A DNA stretch of 64,000 nucleotides, taken from contig CAWKKW010000002.1 in assembly GCA_963850345.1 (NCBI GenBank), positions 744,001 to 808,000 of the forward strand, written 5' to 3'. The position numbers and the translations under genes are program-made. Every line of letters begins with the position of its first letter. The stretch's first letter is position 1. The stretch is from CAWKKW01 sp963850345. Its GTDB lineage: Bacteria; Acidobacteriota; Terriglobia; Terriglobales; Acidobacteriaceae. Below are positions 36,954-45,269 of the stretch, in pieces. The notes under the pieces were generated by a model, which saw only the letters and a program-made list of their open reading frames with translations, did no database searches and was not told the DNA's origin.

Positions 36954-38165
36954 TCACTGCGCACCGTCAGAAACGTGCCCTCCAGGTCCTTGTCGTGATT
37001 CCTCAAGCGTGCTGTCGGCAGACTGCAGTTCATCATTCTCGCCCCTGATTCTGGCCCGCTCGATCTCGCTTACCGCCCAGCGAGCAGACTCAGCCAGCAC
37101 GGGATCCTGCCCCGCGGCCCATTCGCGCAGTTGCGGCACGTATTTCTCGAGACCGCTGTTCCCCATCGCGATGGCAATGTTCCGCTGCAAACCCTCAAAC
37201 TTGGCCCGCTTCACCGGTGATCCGAAGAACAGGCGGCCGAAGTTTTCACCATCGAGCGCTGCCAGCCACTCGAGCGCTGGGTTCACCAGTTCGCCCCGGG
37301 TTGTGAGATTCCTATCGGAAGAGATCGGAGCTTTGCGATTCCACGGACAGACATCCTGGCAGATGTCGCAGCCGAACACCTGCCGCCCTATCGGACTGCG
37401 CAATTCCGTCGGAATTTCGCCGCGCTTTTCAATGGTGAGATATGCGATACAAAGGCTCGCGTCCATCTGGTAGGGCTCTGTCAAAGCGCCCGTTGGACAG
37501 GCATCGAGGCATCGGCGGCAACTGCCGCAACGGTCCTCTGCTAATGCCGGCCGCGCTGAGTCCGGCAACTCGACTGAAGTGACAATCACTCCGAGGAACA
37601 GCCATGATCCTAATTGCTGGTTGATCAGGCACGTATTCTTGGCGGTCCATCCCACGCCCGCGTACTTCGCGTAAATTCGCTCGACCAGCGGACCGGTATC
37701 GACAAAGCACTTTGACTCAAATTTCCCGACACGTTCGTGCAGCCTGGCCTCCAGCTGTCTGAGCCGTTTCAACAGCACATAATGGTAGTCGGAGGGGCGC
37801 GTGTTCCCTTCCGCGTCTCGCTGGCCAGTCCATGCATAGCGGGCAATCCAGCCGCTGCCCTCGGGCGCAGGCTCGATCGATCGGGGAGCCGCGCTGTTGT
37901 AATTCGACACACATACGATTACAGATCTTGCCCACGGAATTGCAATACGAAGCGAAGAGCGCAACAACTCACCCGCCTCGGATCTTCGTTTGAGATACTC
38001 CATCTCGCCACCGCGACCGGCTTCAATCCACGGGGCAAACTGTCGCAGCTCCGCATAGTCTTCCTCTGACCCCGGAGCCGGCACTGGCGCAATACCCGCC
38101 GCATCGAACCCTGCTTCGCGCGATTCGATGAATATTTGATGAAAGAGTGAACCGGGATCAGTCAT
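36954..38165 (-). CDS. queG: Epoxyqueuosine reductase QueG
   Basis: The 403-residue protein has the QueG order: N-terminal cobalamin-binding domain (FVDTGPLVERIYAKYAGVGW, with the catalytic Asp), two [4Fe-4S] motifs (CGSCRRCLDACPTG and CDICQDVCPWN) and a C-terminal HEAT-like tail (NIAIAMGNSGLEKYVPQLRE). It reduces epoxyqueuosine to queuosine in tRNA using cobalamin and ferredoxin-like clusters, the last step in queuosine synthesis. Length matches the family (about 370-400). It heads an operon with the SRPBCC protein. Confidence 0.93.
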   Translation of the reverse strand: MTDPGSLFHQIFIESREAGFDAAGIAPVPAPGSEEDYAELRQFAPWIEAGRGGEMEYLKRRSEAGELLRSSLRIAIPWARSVIVCVSNYNSAAPRSIEPAPEGSGWIARYAWTGQRDAEGNTRPSDYHYVLLKRLRQLEARLHERVGKFESKCFVDTGPLVERIYAKYAGVGWTAKNTCLINQQLGSWLFLGVIVTSVELPDSARPALAEDRCGSCRRCLDACPTGALTEPYQMDASLCIAYLTIEKRGEIPTELRSPIGRQVFGCDICQDVCPWNRKAPISSDRNLTTRGELVNPALEWLAALDGENFGRLFFGSPVKRAKFEGLQRNIAIAMGNSGLEKYVPQLREWAAGQDPVLAESARWAVSEIERARIRGENDELQSADSTLEESRQGPGGHVSDGAQ

Positions 38166-38292
38166 TTGTCGTATGAATGCTCAACGCGCTAGAAAACGGC
38201 GCACGAAATGGGGTCGTAAAAAGAAATGCGCGTCTCCAGCCGAATCACAGCGTCTATTCAATTGAACCACGATTTAAAAGGAGATGTTCTTT

Positions 38293-38604
38293 ATGGCAGC
38301 TCAACCTATCCTGCATCCCAGCGTAACCACGCTTGAGTGCCCGCCTGAGCTGATCCGCGGCCAGGAAGACCGGCTTCTAACGCTCCTGTTACCCCTGTTG
38401 GAACGCAACGACCTCGTGCTCGACGTATCCCGAGTGCAATCGATTGACGCCGCGGGAATCGGGCTCCTTGTCTTTCTGCATCAATGTGCGGATCGCGCTG
38501 GTACGTCGCTGACTCTCGTCCATCCGTCGGAGCGCTTGCTGCAGATGCTTTCCTTAGTGCATCTCGATAAGGTTCTGCTCCAGCCAGTAGGCCTTTCTTT
38601 ATAA
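38293..38604 (+). CDS. STAS-domain protein lacking phospho-Ser
   Basis: ATG 38293 follows AGGAG by nine bases; an ATG at 38284 touches that site and is less likely. The 103-residue protein has the STAS fold (LTLLLPLLERNDLVLDVSRV, SIDAAGIGLLVFLHQC). In SpoIIAA-type anti-sigma antagonists the phosphorylated Ser sits in the IDSSG turn; here the turn is IDAAG, so the canonical switch is missing. It may act as a passive scaffold or partner. It is monocistronic and ends at a clear terminator. Confidence 0.8.
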   Translation: MAAQPILHPSVTTLECPPELIRGQEDRLLTLLLPLLERNDLVLDVSRVQSIDAAGIGLLVFLHQCADRAGTSLTLVHPSERLLQMLSLVHLDKVLLQPVGLSL

Positions 38605-39082
38605 CGCACTTCTACTTTCGTAACTATTCCAGTTCGAGATTCGTTGGCTCATCGAACAAGCCTTGCGCTCGGGACCAGTTGGTAACACTTCCCTATGCAG
38701 GCCCTCGGGCCTGCATCTTTTTTTTGGCCCGATTGAGGCCCTTCACTTCTCACCGAGTCACGAACGTCCCTTCCGATGAACTGCTCGGCAAGATCCTACC
38801 TTGCAAGATAAGGAAGTTTCGCGAGGCCGCTCGGGAGGCAGCCGGGTGAGGTGAGGCTATCTATGAGAACACGCGTCAATCCCATGCTCAGTGACAGCGC
38901 GCACATCCAGGTCTCCTTTCTTAGGATAACAATCGCGTCGACATTGGAACACTGAAGTCAGAGGACCGGAACCACCGCGCGAATCAAGTTCAGAACAGCT
39001 CCACACGTTCAGGTCTGAGCGCACTCCCTGAGAACCACGATGGACCGGCCCGCACATTGAGTTACCGGAACGGAGGTTCCTT
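38605..39082. other. Intergenic region with terminator, then ppdK leader
   Basis: Contains the terminator at 38695-38725 and about 350 bases before ppdK, with no gene seen. Confidence 0.4.
38695..38725 (+). terminator. Intrinsic terminator of STAS gene
   Basis: ATGCAGGCCC (38695-38704) pairs perfectly with GGGCCTGCAT (38707-38716) around a 2-base turn (a 4-base loop if the closing pair opens), followed by a run of eight T after one C. Confidence 0.85.
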
Positions 39083-41833
39083 ATGAGTGTGGGTACGCTG
39101 GGATACAAAGTTGCCGAGACCGAGAAACCGGTTCAAGCTAAGCTGCAATACGTCTACTCCTTCGGCGGAGGTTCAGCCGAAGGCAATGGAAAGATGAAAG
39201 ACATCCTGGGAGGCAAAGGTGCAGGCCTCGCAGAGATGACCAACGTTGGACTGCCCGTCCCTCCAGGATTCACCATCCAGACAGAAGCGTGCCGCGAGTA
39301 TATGCGCGGTGGACTGTCTGCGGAAGTCAACGAACAAATGATCGCCGCCTTACGCAGGCTGGAACGTCTGCAAGGCCAGACACTCGGCGCCGGAGAGAAT
39401 CCTCTGCTGGTCTCGGTGCGCTCGGGCGCCAAGTTTTCCATGCCCGGCATGATGGATACCATCCTCAACCTGGGTCTTAATGACATCTCTGTCGAGGTTG
39501 TGGCCAGGAAGACAGACAACCCACGCTTTGCCTACGACTGCTATCGCCGCCTGATCCAGATGTTCGGCGACGTGGTGCTCGATATTCCGAAGGCTAAGTT
39601 CGAACACATCTTCGACGGCATGAAGAAGAAGAAAGGCGTGACGCTCGATACGGGTCTCGATGCCAAGGCGCTGCAGGAGATCATCGCCGGTTACAAAAAG
39701 CTGGTTCGCGAAGAAGCGGGCCGCGACTTCCCGCAGCAACCCGAAGAGCAACTGGTGATGGCGCGCGATGCGGTCTTTCGCAGCTGGAATAACGATCGCG
39801 CCAAGACCTACCGCCGCATCAATAAGATTGACGACTGGCTGGGAACCGCAGTGAACGTGCAGGCCATGGTCTTCGGCAATCTTGGCGATACCAGCGGCAC
39901 GGGCGTGGGCTTCACTCGTAATCCGGCGACCGGCGACCGGGAGTTCTACGGCGAATTTCTGATGAACGCGCAGGGCGAAGATGTGGTCTCCGGCATTCGC
40001 ACGCCGATCCACATCAGCGAACTCCAGAAGATCATGCCCCACGTGTTTGACCAGCTTCGCAATCTCACGTCGAAGATGGAAAAACACTACCGCGACATGC
40101 AGGACTTCGAGTTCACCATCCAGGATGGCCACCTGTACATGCTGCAGACCCGCAACGGCAAACGCACCGGCCGCGCCGCAGTCCGCATCGCGATCGACAT
40201 GGTGCGCGAGCACCTGATCACCGAAGACGAAGCCGTTCTTCGCGTCGAACCGAATCAACTTTACGATTTCCTCGTTCCTCGTCTCGATGAGAAGGGCGTA
40301 GAGGTTGTCGTTCTGGCCACCGGGCTTCCGGCGTCGCCGGGCGCTTGCGTAGGACAACTGGTCTTCAGCGCGGAAGATGCGGTGAAATTCACCCAGGACG
40401 GGCGCATGAATTCGGTGATCCTGGTCCGCAGCGAAACCACTCCGGAAGACATCGCCGGCATGGAAGTCGCTTCGGGCATTCTGACCTCGCGTGGTGGCAT
40501 GACTTCGCACGCCGCCGTGGTTACGCGTGGCATGGGTAAGTGCTGTGTTGCTGGCGCAGGCGATATCGCGGTCAACGAGAAAGCCAAGGAGATGAAGGCG
40601 GCCGGCAAGGTCTTCCGCCAGGGCGACTGGATCTCCCTCGATGGCACCACCGGCCGCGTGATTGAGGGCAGACTAAAGACCGTGCCCGCATCCCCAGACG
40701 ATGCAGACCTGGTCAAGTTCATGGCCTGGGTCGATCCCAAACGCCGGCTCCGCGTTCGCGCCAACGCCGACATACCCCGCGACGCCAAGCAGGCTCGTCA
40801 GTTTGGCGCGGAAGGCATCGGACTGTGCCGCACCGAGCACATGTTCTTTGCCGAAGACCGCCTGCCTCACGTGCAGGCCATGATCATGGCCAGCAATGAG
40901 CAGGAACGTCGCGCCGCACTCAAGCACCTGCTGCCCATGCAGCGCGCGGACTTCGCCGGCTTGTTCAAAGTCATGGACGGCCTGCCGGTCACGATCCGCC
41001 TGCTGGATCCGCCGCTGCACGAGTTCCTGCCCAAACGCGAGGAGCTTCTGGTTCAAATCGCGCAGCTTGAGATCACCAAACCCCGTTCGCCGAAGCTAAA
41101 AGAACTCCATCGGCTGCTGGACCGCGTGGAAGAGCTGCACGAAACCAACCCCATGCTGGGTCTGCGCGGCTGCCGGCTTGGCATCGCGTATCCCGAGATC
41201 ACCGAGATGCAGGCGCGGGCCATGTTTGAAGCAGCGGCCCAAACCAGAAAGCACGGCACCGACGTGCATCTGGAGATCATGATCCCGCTCATCACCAGTA
41301 TTGAGGAGATGCGCAACCAGGCTGAAATCATCCGGCGCGTGGCCGGCGAAGTCTTCGCTCAAAAGGGCGTTGAGTTCGACTACCTGGTGGGCACGATGAT
41401 CGAGCTGCCTCGTGCCGCTTTGATCGCCGATCAGATCGCGCAAGAGGCCCAGTTCTTCAGTTTCGGGACCAATGACCTCACCCAGACTACTCTCGGCATC
41501 TCTCGCGATGACGTAAACAAGTTCCTGCCGACTTACCTGAAGCAAGGTATCTACAAACAGGATCCGTTCGGTGTTCTCGATCAGGAAGGGGTAGGCCAAC
41601 TGGTTAGGATGGGAACGTCACGGGGTCGTGCCACGCGTTCCGATCTCAAGGTCGGTATCTGCGGCGAGCATGGCGGTGAACCAGAGTCCGTCAAGTTCTG
41701 CCACAAGATCGGCCTCAATTATGTCTCCTGTTCTCCGTTCCGACTGCTGACCGCGCGTTTGGCGGCGGCCCAGGCGGCTCTGGAGGAGCAGCTTGCCTAC
41801 AGCCCGGACCTGCGTTCTGGGGGTTCAAAGTAA
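39083..41833 (+). CDS. ppdK: Pyruvate, phosphate dikinase
   Basis: The 916-residue enzyme has the full PPDK order: N-terminal ATP-grasp domain (VYSFGGGSAEGNGKMKDILG), the swivelling phospho-His domain (SRGGMTSHAAVVTRGMGKC, with the catalytic His after Ser) and the C-terminal PEP/pyruvate barrel (RTEHMFFAEDRLP, FGTNDLTQT, and GICGEHGGEPESV with the catalytic Cys). It interconverts ATP, phosphate and pyruvate with AMP, pyrophosphate and PEP in the cytoplasm. GGAGG precedes the ATG. The gene stands alone with terminators upstream and downstream. Usual family length is 870-930. Confidence 0.97.
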   Translation: MSVGTLGYKVAETEKPVQAKLQYVYSFGGGSAEGNGKMKDILGGKGAGLAEMTNVGLPVPPGFTIQTEACREYMRGGLSAEVNEQMIAALRRLERLQGQTLGAGENPLLVSVRSGAKFSMPGMMDTILNLGLNDISVEVVARKTDNPRFAYDCYRRLIQMFGDVVLDIPKAKFEHIFDGMKKKKGVTLDTGLDAKALQEIIAGYKKLVREEAGRDFPQQPEEQLVMARDAVFRSWNNDRAKTYRRINKIDDWLGTAVNVQAMVFGNLGDTSGTGVGFTRNPATGDREFYGEFLMNAQGEDVVSGIRTPIHISELQKIMPHVFDQLRNLTSKMEKHYRDMQDFEFTIQDGHLYMLQTRNGKRTGRAAVRIAIDMVREHLITEDEAVLRVEPNQLYDFLVPRLDEKGVEVVVLATGLPASPGACVGQLVFSAEDAVKFTQDGRMNSVILVRSETTPEDIAGMEVASGILTSRGGMTSHAAVVTRGMGKCCVAGAGDIAVNEKAKEMKAAGKVFRQGDWISLDGTTGRVIEGRLKTVPASPDDADLVKFMAWVDPKRRLRVRANADIPRDAKQARQFGAEGIGLCRTEHMFFAEDRLPHVQAMIMASNEQERRAALKHLLPMQRADFAGLFKVMDGLPVTIRLLDPPLHEFLPKREELLVQIAQLEITKPRSPKLKELHRLLDRVEELHETNPMLGLRGCRLGIAYPEITEMQARAMFEAAAQTRKHGTDVHLEIMIPLITSIEEMRNQAEIIRRVAGEVFAQKGVEFDYLVGTMIELPRAALIADQIAQEAQFFSFGTNDLTQTTLGISRDDVNKFLPTYLKQGIYKQDPFGVLDQEGVGQLVRMGTSRGRATRSDLKVGICGEHGGEPESVKFCHKIGLNYVSCSPFRLLTARLAAAQAALEEQLAYSPDLRSGGSK

Positions 41834-42186
41834 TTCGAATGATCGATTGAGGTGATCGAGAGTAACCAATTCTTAATTACTACAATGCGGCACTTATTAG
41901 ATCGCAGTTAACTCACCTCATTTGCGAGGTCCAGCCCACCCGGGTTGGACCTCTTTTTTCGTGATGCAGATCACTGGATATGTCACTTTAAGCTTGAATA
42001 GGTCTCATCTTGAGGCGTACTGTAGCAATCGCCCGCTTCCCCCAAAGCGCGTTTCCCCGGAACTCAGCTAACAAGTGGCACAGGAGAAATTCGAGTTCCC
42101 TTTATGGGATTTCGCGATTTTCTTTTCGAAACGATCTCGAGATTCCGGTGAGTGAGCCGATACAGTCACTCATGAAAGGAACGATC
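41834..42186. other. Intergenic region with ppdK terminator
   Basis: Beyond the terminator, nothing else is seen before the small membrane-protein gene. Confidence 0.4.
41926..41959 (+). terminator. Intrinsic terminator of ppdK
   Basis: 12-bp stem with one G-T pair: GAGGTCCAGCCC (41926-41937) and GGGTTGGACCTC (41942-41953), ACCC loop, six T at 41954-41959. Confidence 0.9.
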
Positions 42187-42438
42187 ATGGCTGTAAATCT
42201 CCTTACCGAGTTTCCCGTTCGCCCCCAAAGCTTTCCTCCGGAAAATTTGTCCGGCTCACGACCAACTGAGCCTGCCACTGTAAGCAACGTGAATCTCGGC
42301 CGACGCGTGGCTCGACCGGTTACGGTCGCACCCGGCTCTGTAGCCTGTTTTCGCGGCATTTTTTATGCTGTTTCGTTCGAAGCAGTTGTGGCTTTGGCCG
42401 GGGTAGGCATCTGGGAAGTTTGCCGCTTGCTGCGCTGA
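42187..42438 (+). CDS. Small single-span membrane protein
   Basis: ATG 42187 has AAGGA six bases upstream and gives 83 residues. A hydrophilic, Pro/Ser-rich start is followed by one hydrophobic segment near the end (FYAVSFEAVVALAGVGIWEV) and a basic tail (CRLLR). I do not recognise a family. Small membrane proteins of this type are often missed by gene callers. Confidence 0.5.
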   Translation: MAVNLLTEFPVRPQSFPPENLSGSRPTEPATVSNVNLGRRVARPVTVAPGSVACFRGIFYAVSFEAVVALAGVGIWEVCRLLR

Positions 42439-42534
42439 CTAACCGAAGCTACCGCGCGACCGGTTCTCCTCTGCCGACACAGAGCTGATTGAAACCTGTC
42501 TGAACTCGGAGCTCGACTCTCCTACGCTGCCTGA

Positions 42535-45153
42535 TTACTCAATCCACGCATGGGCTGCCGATAGTTCTACGTTTGCCCCGTGCCCTTCATCCAGGACCGT
42601 GACCACGATCGCGTGGTGGTCCTGATCAAACGAGACAGGTCCGCCGCTTTTTGCGGTAACTCCCTCGCCCGCCGCCTGCCCGAAGATCTCCAGCCGTACC
42701 TGCGTCCACCAGGGAGAAAAACTCCCCTGGTGCTCTCCGACTCGAATTCGCAGCGAATTGCCGCTGGCTTCGCAAGTGAAATTTACCCGCAAAAATACGC
42801 CACGCTGATACGCCATTGTTCGTCCATCATCGCTGTAGAGTGAGCCCTTACAGTCGCGACCCGGATAGACGCGGAGGGTGAGCGGTCCGTTCGGCTTCTC
42901 CGCCGTGCTTTGGGTCAACGGCTGCATCGGCACGATCGATCCCTCGCGCACGTACAACGGCAGCTTCGCGAGCGTAGGGTGCACGATCAGCGGCTTGTCC
43001 GATGGCAGCGCATCGGCCTTCAACTGCTCGGGGTCGAGACTCTTCGCGATCGGCCGCCGACGAATTCTCTCGCCCGTCCAGTAATCGAACCAGTCCACCG
43101 GGGGCAGTACTACTTCGTAGTCGTCCAATTCGTCGGGAACGGGCGCGGGCGCGACGAGAATATCCGGGCCAAATAGAAATTCACCACCCGCATCGAGATC
43201 GACTGGGTGCTTATCGGGTGCGGAATCCGGAAACTCCAGGAAGAGCGGGCGGGTGATTGGCAGTCCGGTTCGCGACATCTCTTCCGCGGTGGTGTAGAGA
43301 TACGGCATCAGGCGATAGCGCTCTTCAATGTACCGCCGCCGAATCGCTTCCTGTTCTGGTCCGTGAACCCATGGCTCCTGTTCGCCCGTTCCCTTCGCGG
43401 TATGATCGCGATCAATCGGCTGGAAGGCGGCAATCTCCATCCACTTGGTTAAGAGATCGGGTTGGGGTGTGCCGGCAAATCCGCCGACGTCGGCTCCGCT
43501 CATCGCAAATCCGCTCAGGCTCAGGTTCAACAACATCGGCGTCGCCAGCCGAAGATGGTTCCAGGTGCTGCTGTTGTCGCCGGTCCAGGTGACCGCGTAC
43601 CGCTGCCCGCCTGCATAGCTTGCGCGCGTCATCACAAACGGCCTGAGATCCGGATTCAGCTTCTGCAAACCTTCAAACGTTCCGCGGCTGTTCTGCATGC
43701 CGTAGACGTTGTGGATCTCGAGGTGAGAGGTCGTGCGCTTTGCAAATCCCGGCTCGTCGATGCGGTGCTGAACTGTGTCGGGCATCGTCTTCGAAGGCAC
43801 GCCGAAGACCGCGGGTTCGTTCATGTCGTTCCAAAAGCCGGCGATGCCTTGCTTGTAGAACTGCTTGTAGAGTGTGCCCCACCAGTCGCGGGTCACCTTA
43901 CGCGTAAAGTCAGGAAAGACGGAGTCTCCCGGCCAGACCTTCCCGACATACCGCGAGCCGTCAGAGTTCTTGACGAATTGGTCGCCCGCGAGTCCCGTGT
44001 TGTAGGGCGCGTAGTCTGAATTCGGCAGATATGCGACATGCAGGTCGGTAATAGCGACCAGGTTGAAGTTGTCGCGCTTCAGATTCTGGATCATCTGCTC
44101 CCAATGCGGGAACTTCTCGGCATCCACCGTGAATGGCCGGTTGTTCTTCTGAAAGTCGATGTCCAGCCAGATCACGTCGGTGGGAATCTTGTCCGCACGC
44201 AATCTCGCCGCAATCTCCCGCACCCGCGACTCAGGGTAGTAGCTATATCGCGACTGCTGATAGCCAAGCGACCATAGCGGCGGCAGCGGCGTAGGTCCGG
44301 TGAGCCATGCATACGAAGTCACCACCTGCTTCGGAGTCGGTCCGTAGAGAAGGTAATAGTCGAGCGGGCCGTTCTGCGATCCGAAGGCGTAGGCGTCGGT
44401 GTACTGCTTGCCGAAATCGAAGTCGCTGCGCCACGTGTTGTCGAGGAAGACGCCGACCGCCCGGCCTTCGCGGAATGCCAAGAAGAACGGAATCGTCTTA
44501 TAGATGGGATCGGTGGATTCCTGAAAGCCGAACGCATCGGTGTTCCACATCGAAAACGCCATGTTGCGCCGATCGAGCGGTCCTGGTTTGTCGCCCAGCC
44601 CGAAGTAGTGTTCATCCGCGGGCATGGCCTTAGTTACGAGGAAATGATTGCCGTGGTACTCAACCGGGCGTCCTGGGGCGTCCTCCTGCAGCACGTGGCC
44701 TTCGGCGTCTGTCACGCTCATGCGCATGGTTGCGCGATCAACGGTTACGCGCAGTGACTTGGTGCGAAATCCTACCGTTGCGGCGCCATCGTCGGCCGCT
44801 ACCGGTACTCGCTGCTTCCGCGGACCCTCGAGCACCGCCCAGGAAGCATCCTCCGGCAGTTCTCCTGTTTTGGAAACTCGCACGCGTAGCACGTCATCTC
44901 GCAGCGCCTCAATGCGCATCAGCGCGGCACCGGAGCGCACCTCGATACCCGAGGCAAGCGGCTTGGCCTCTGTGACCTTTGACAGCACGGTCACCGCGTC
45001 GGCGGTTCCGTTTTCAGCGCCCCTCGCCGGGAAGGCGAACAGCACGATCGTGCCGAGCCAAAGCAGGCCGTGCACGAACCTGCGTTTTTTGGCTGACGCA
45101 GAAGTCAAGAGTGCAGGCACACAAAAAGCCTTTAAATCTGGAGTAGTGATCAT
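42535..45153 (-). CDS. GH31 alpha-glucosidase/xylosidase
   Basis: ATG 45153 gives 872 residues; longer frames reach 45312 but overlap the upstream regulator gene. A membrane/signal segment lies near residues 21-44 (RRFVHGLLWLGTIVLFAFPA). The GH31 barrel shows YYPESRVREIAARLRADKIP, DVIWLDIDFQ, the nucleophile motif GFWNDMNEPA (Asp about 443) and acid/base WTGDNSSTW (Asp about 526), then the family C-terminal beta domains. It hydrolyses alpha-glucosidic or alpha-xylosidic links, with the product retained in alpha form. The adjacent upstream gene in the same direction encodes a CadC-like regulator with a sugar-related propeller. Confidence 0.92.
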   Translation of the reverse strand: MITTPDLKAFCVPALLTSASAKKRRFVHGLLWLGTIVLFAFPARGAENGTADAVTVLSKVTEAKPLASGIEVRSGAALMRIEALRDDVLRVRVSKTGELPEDASWAVLEGPRKQRVPVAADDGAATVGFRTKSLRVTVDRATMRMSVTDAEGHVLQEDAPGRPVEYHGNHFLVTKAMPADEHYFGLGDKPGPLDRRNMAFSMWNTDAFGFQESTDPIYKTIPFFLAFREGRAVGVFLDNTWRSDFDFGKQYTDAYAFGSQNGPLDYYLLYGPTPKQVVTSYAWLTGPTPLPPLWSLGYQQSRYSYYPESRVREIAARLRADKIPTDVIWLDIDFQKNNRPFTVDAEKFPHWEQMIQNLKRDNFNLVAITDLHVAYLPNSDYAPYNTGLAGDQFVKNSDGSRYVGKVWPGDSVFPDFTRKVTRDWWGTLYKQFYKQGIAGFWNDMNEPAVFGVPSKTMPDTVQHRIDEPGFAKRTTSHLEIHNVYGMQNSRGTFEGLQKLNPDLRPFVMTRASYAGGQRYAVTWTGDNSSTWNHLRLATPMLLNLSLSGFAMSGADVGGFAGTPQPDLLTKWMEIAAFQPIDRDHTAKGTGEQEPWVHGPEQEAIRRRYIEERYRLMPYLYTTAEEMSRTGLPITRPLFLEFPDSAPDKHPVDLDAGGEFLFGPDILVAPAPVPDELDDYEVVLPPVDWFDYWTGERIRRRPIAKSLDPEQLKADALPSDKPLIVHPTLAKLPLYVREGSIVPMQPLTQSTAEKPNGPLTLRVYPGRDCKGSLYSDDGRTMAYQRGVFLRVNFTCEASGNSLRIRVGEHQGSFSPWWTQVRLEIFGQAAGEGVTAKSGGPVSFDQDHHAIVVTVLDEGHGANVELSAAHAWIE

Positions 45154-45269
45154 GGTTTGGGGATACCCTATGTGGCCGGCCTGCAACCCTCGATGCACCC
45201 GTCGTCGTTTTTCGGTCAATTCTTCTTCGCGGCTTATGTTGTGCCGCCGCAATGTCTTGACCGGCAACT

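Noticed and set aside
39350..40510. 386-codon open frame on the minus strand
   Set aside because: Antisense to the very conserved ppdK gene; high-GC coding sequence often leaves such frames open.
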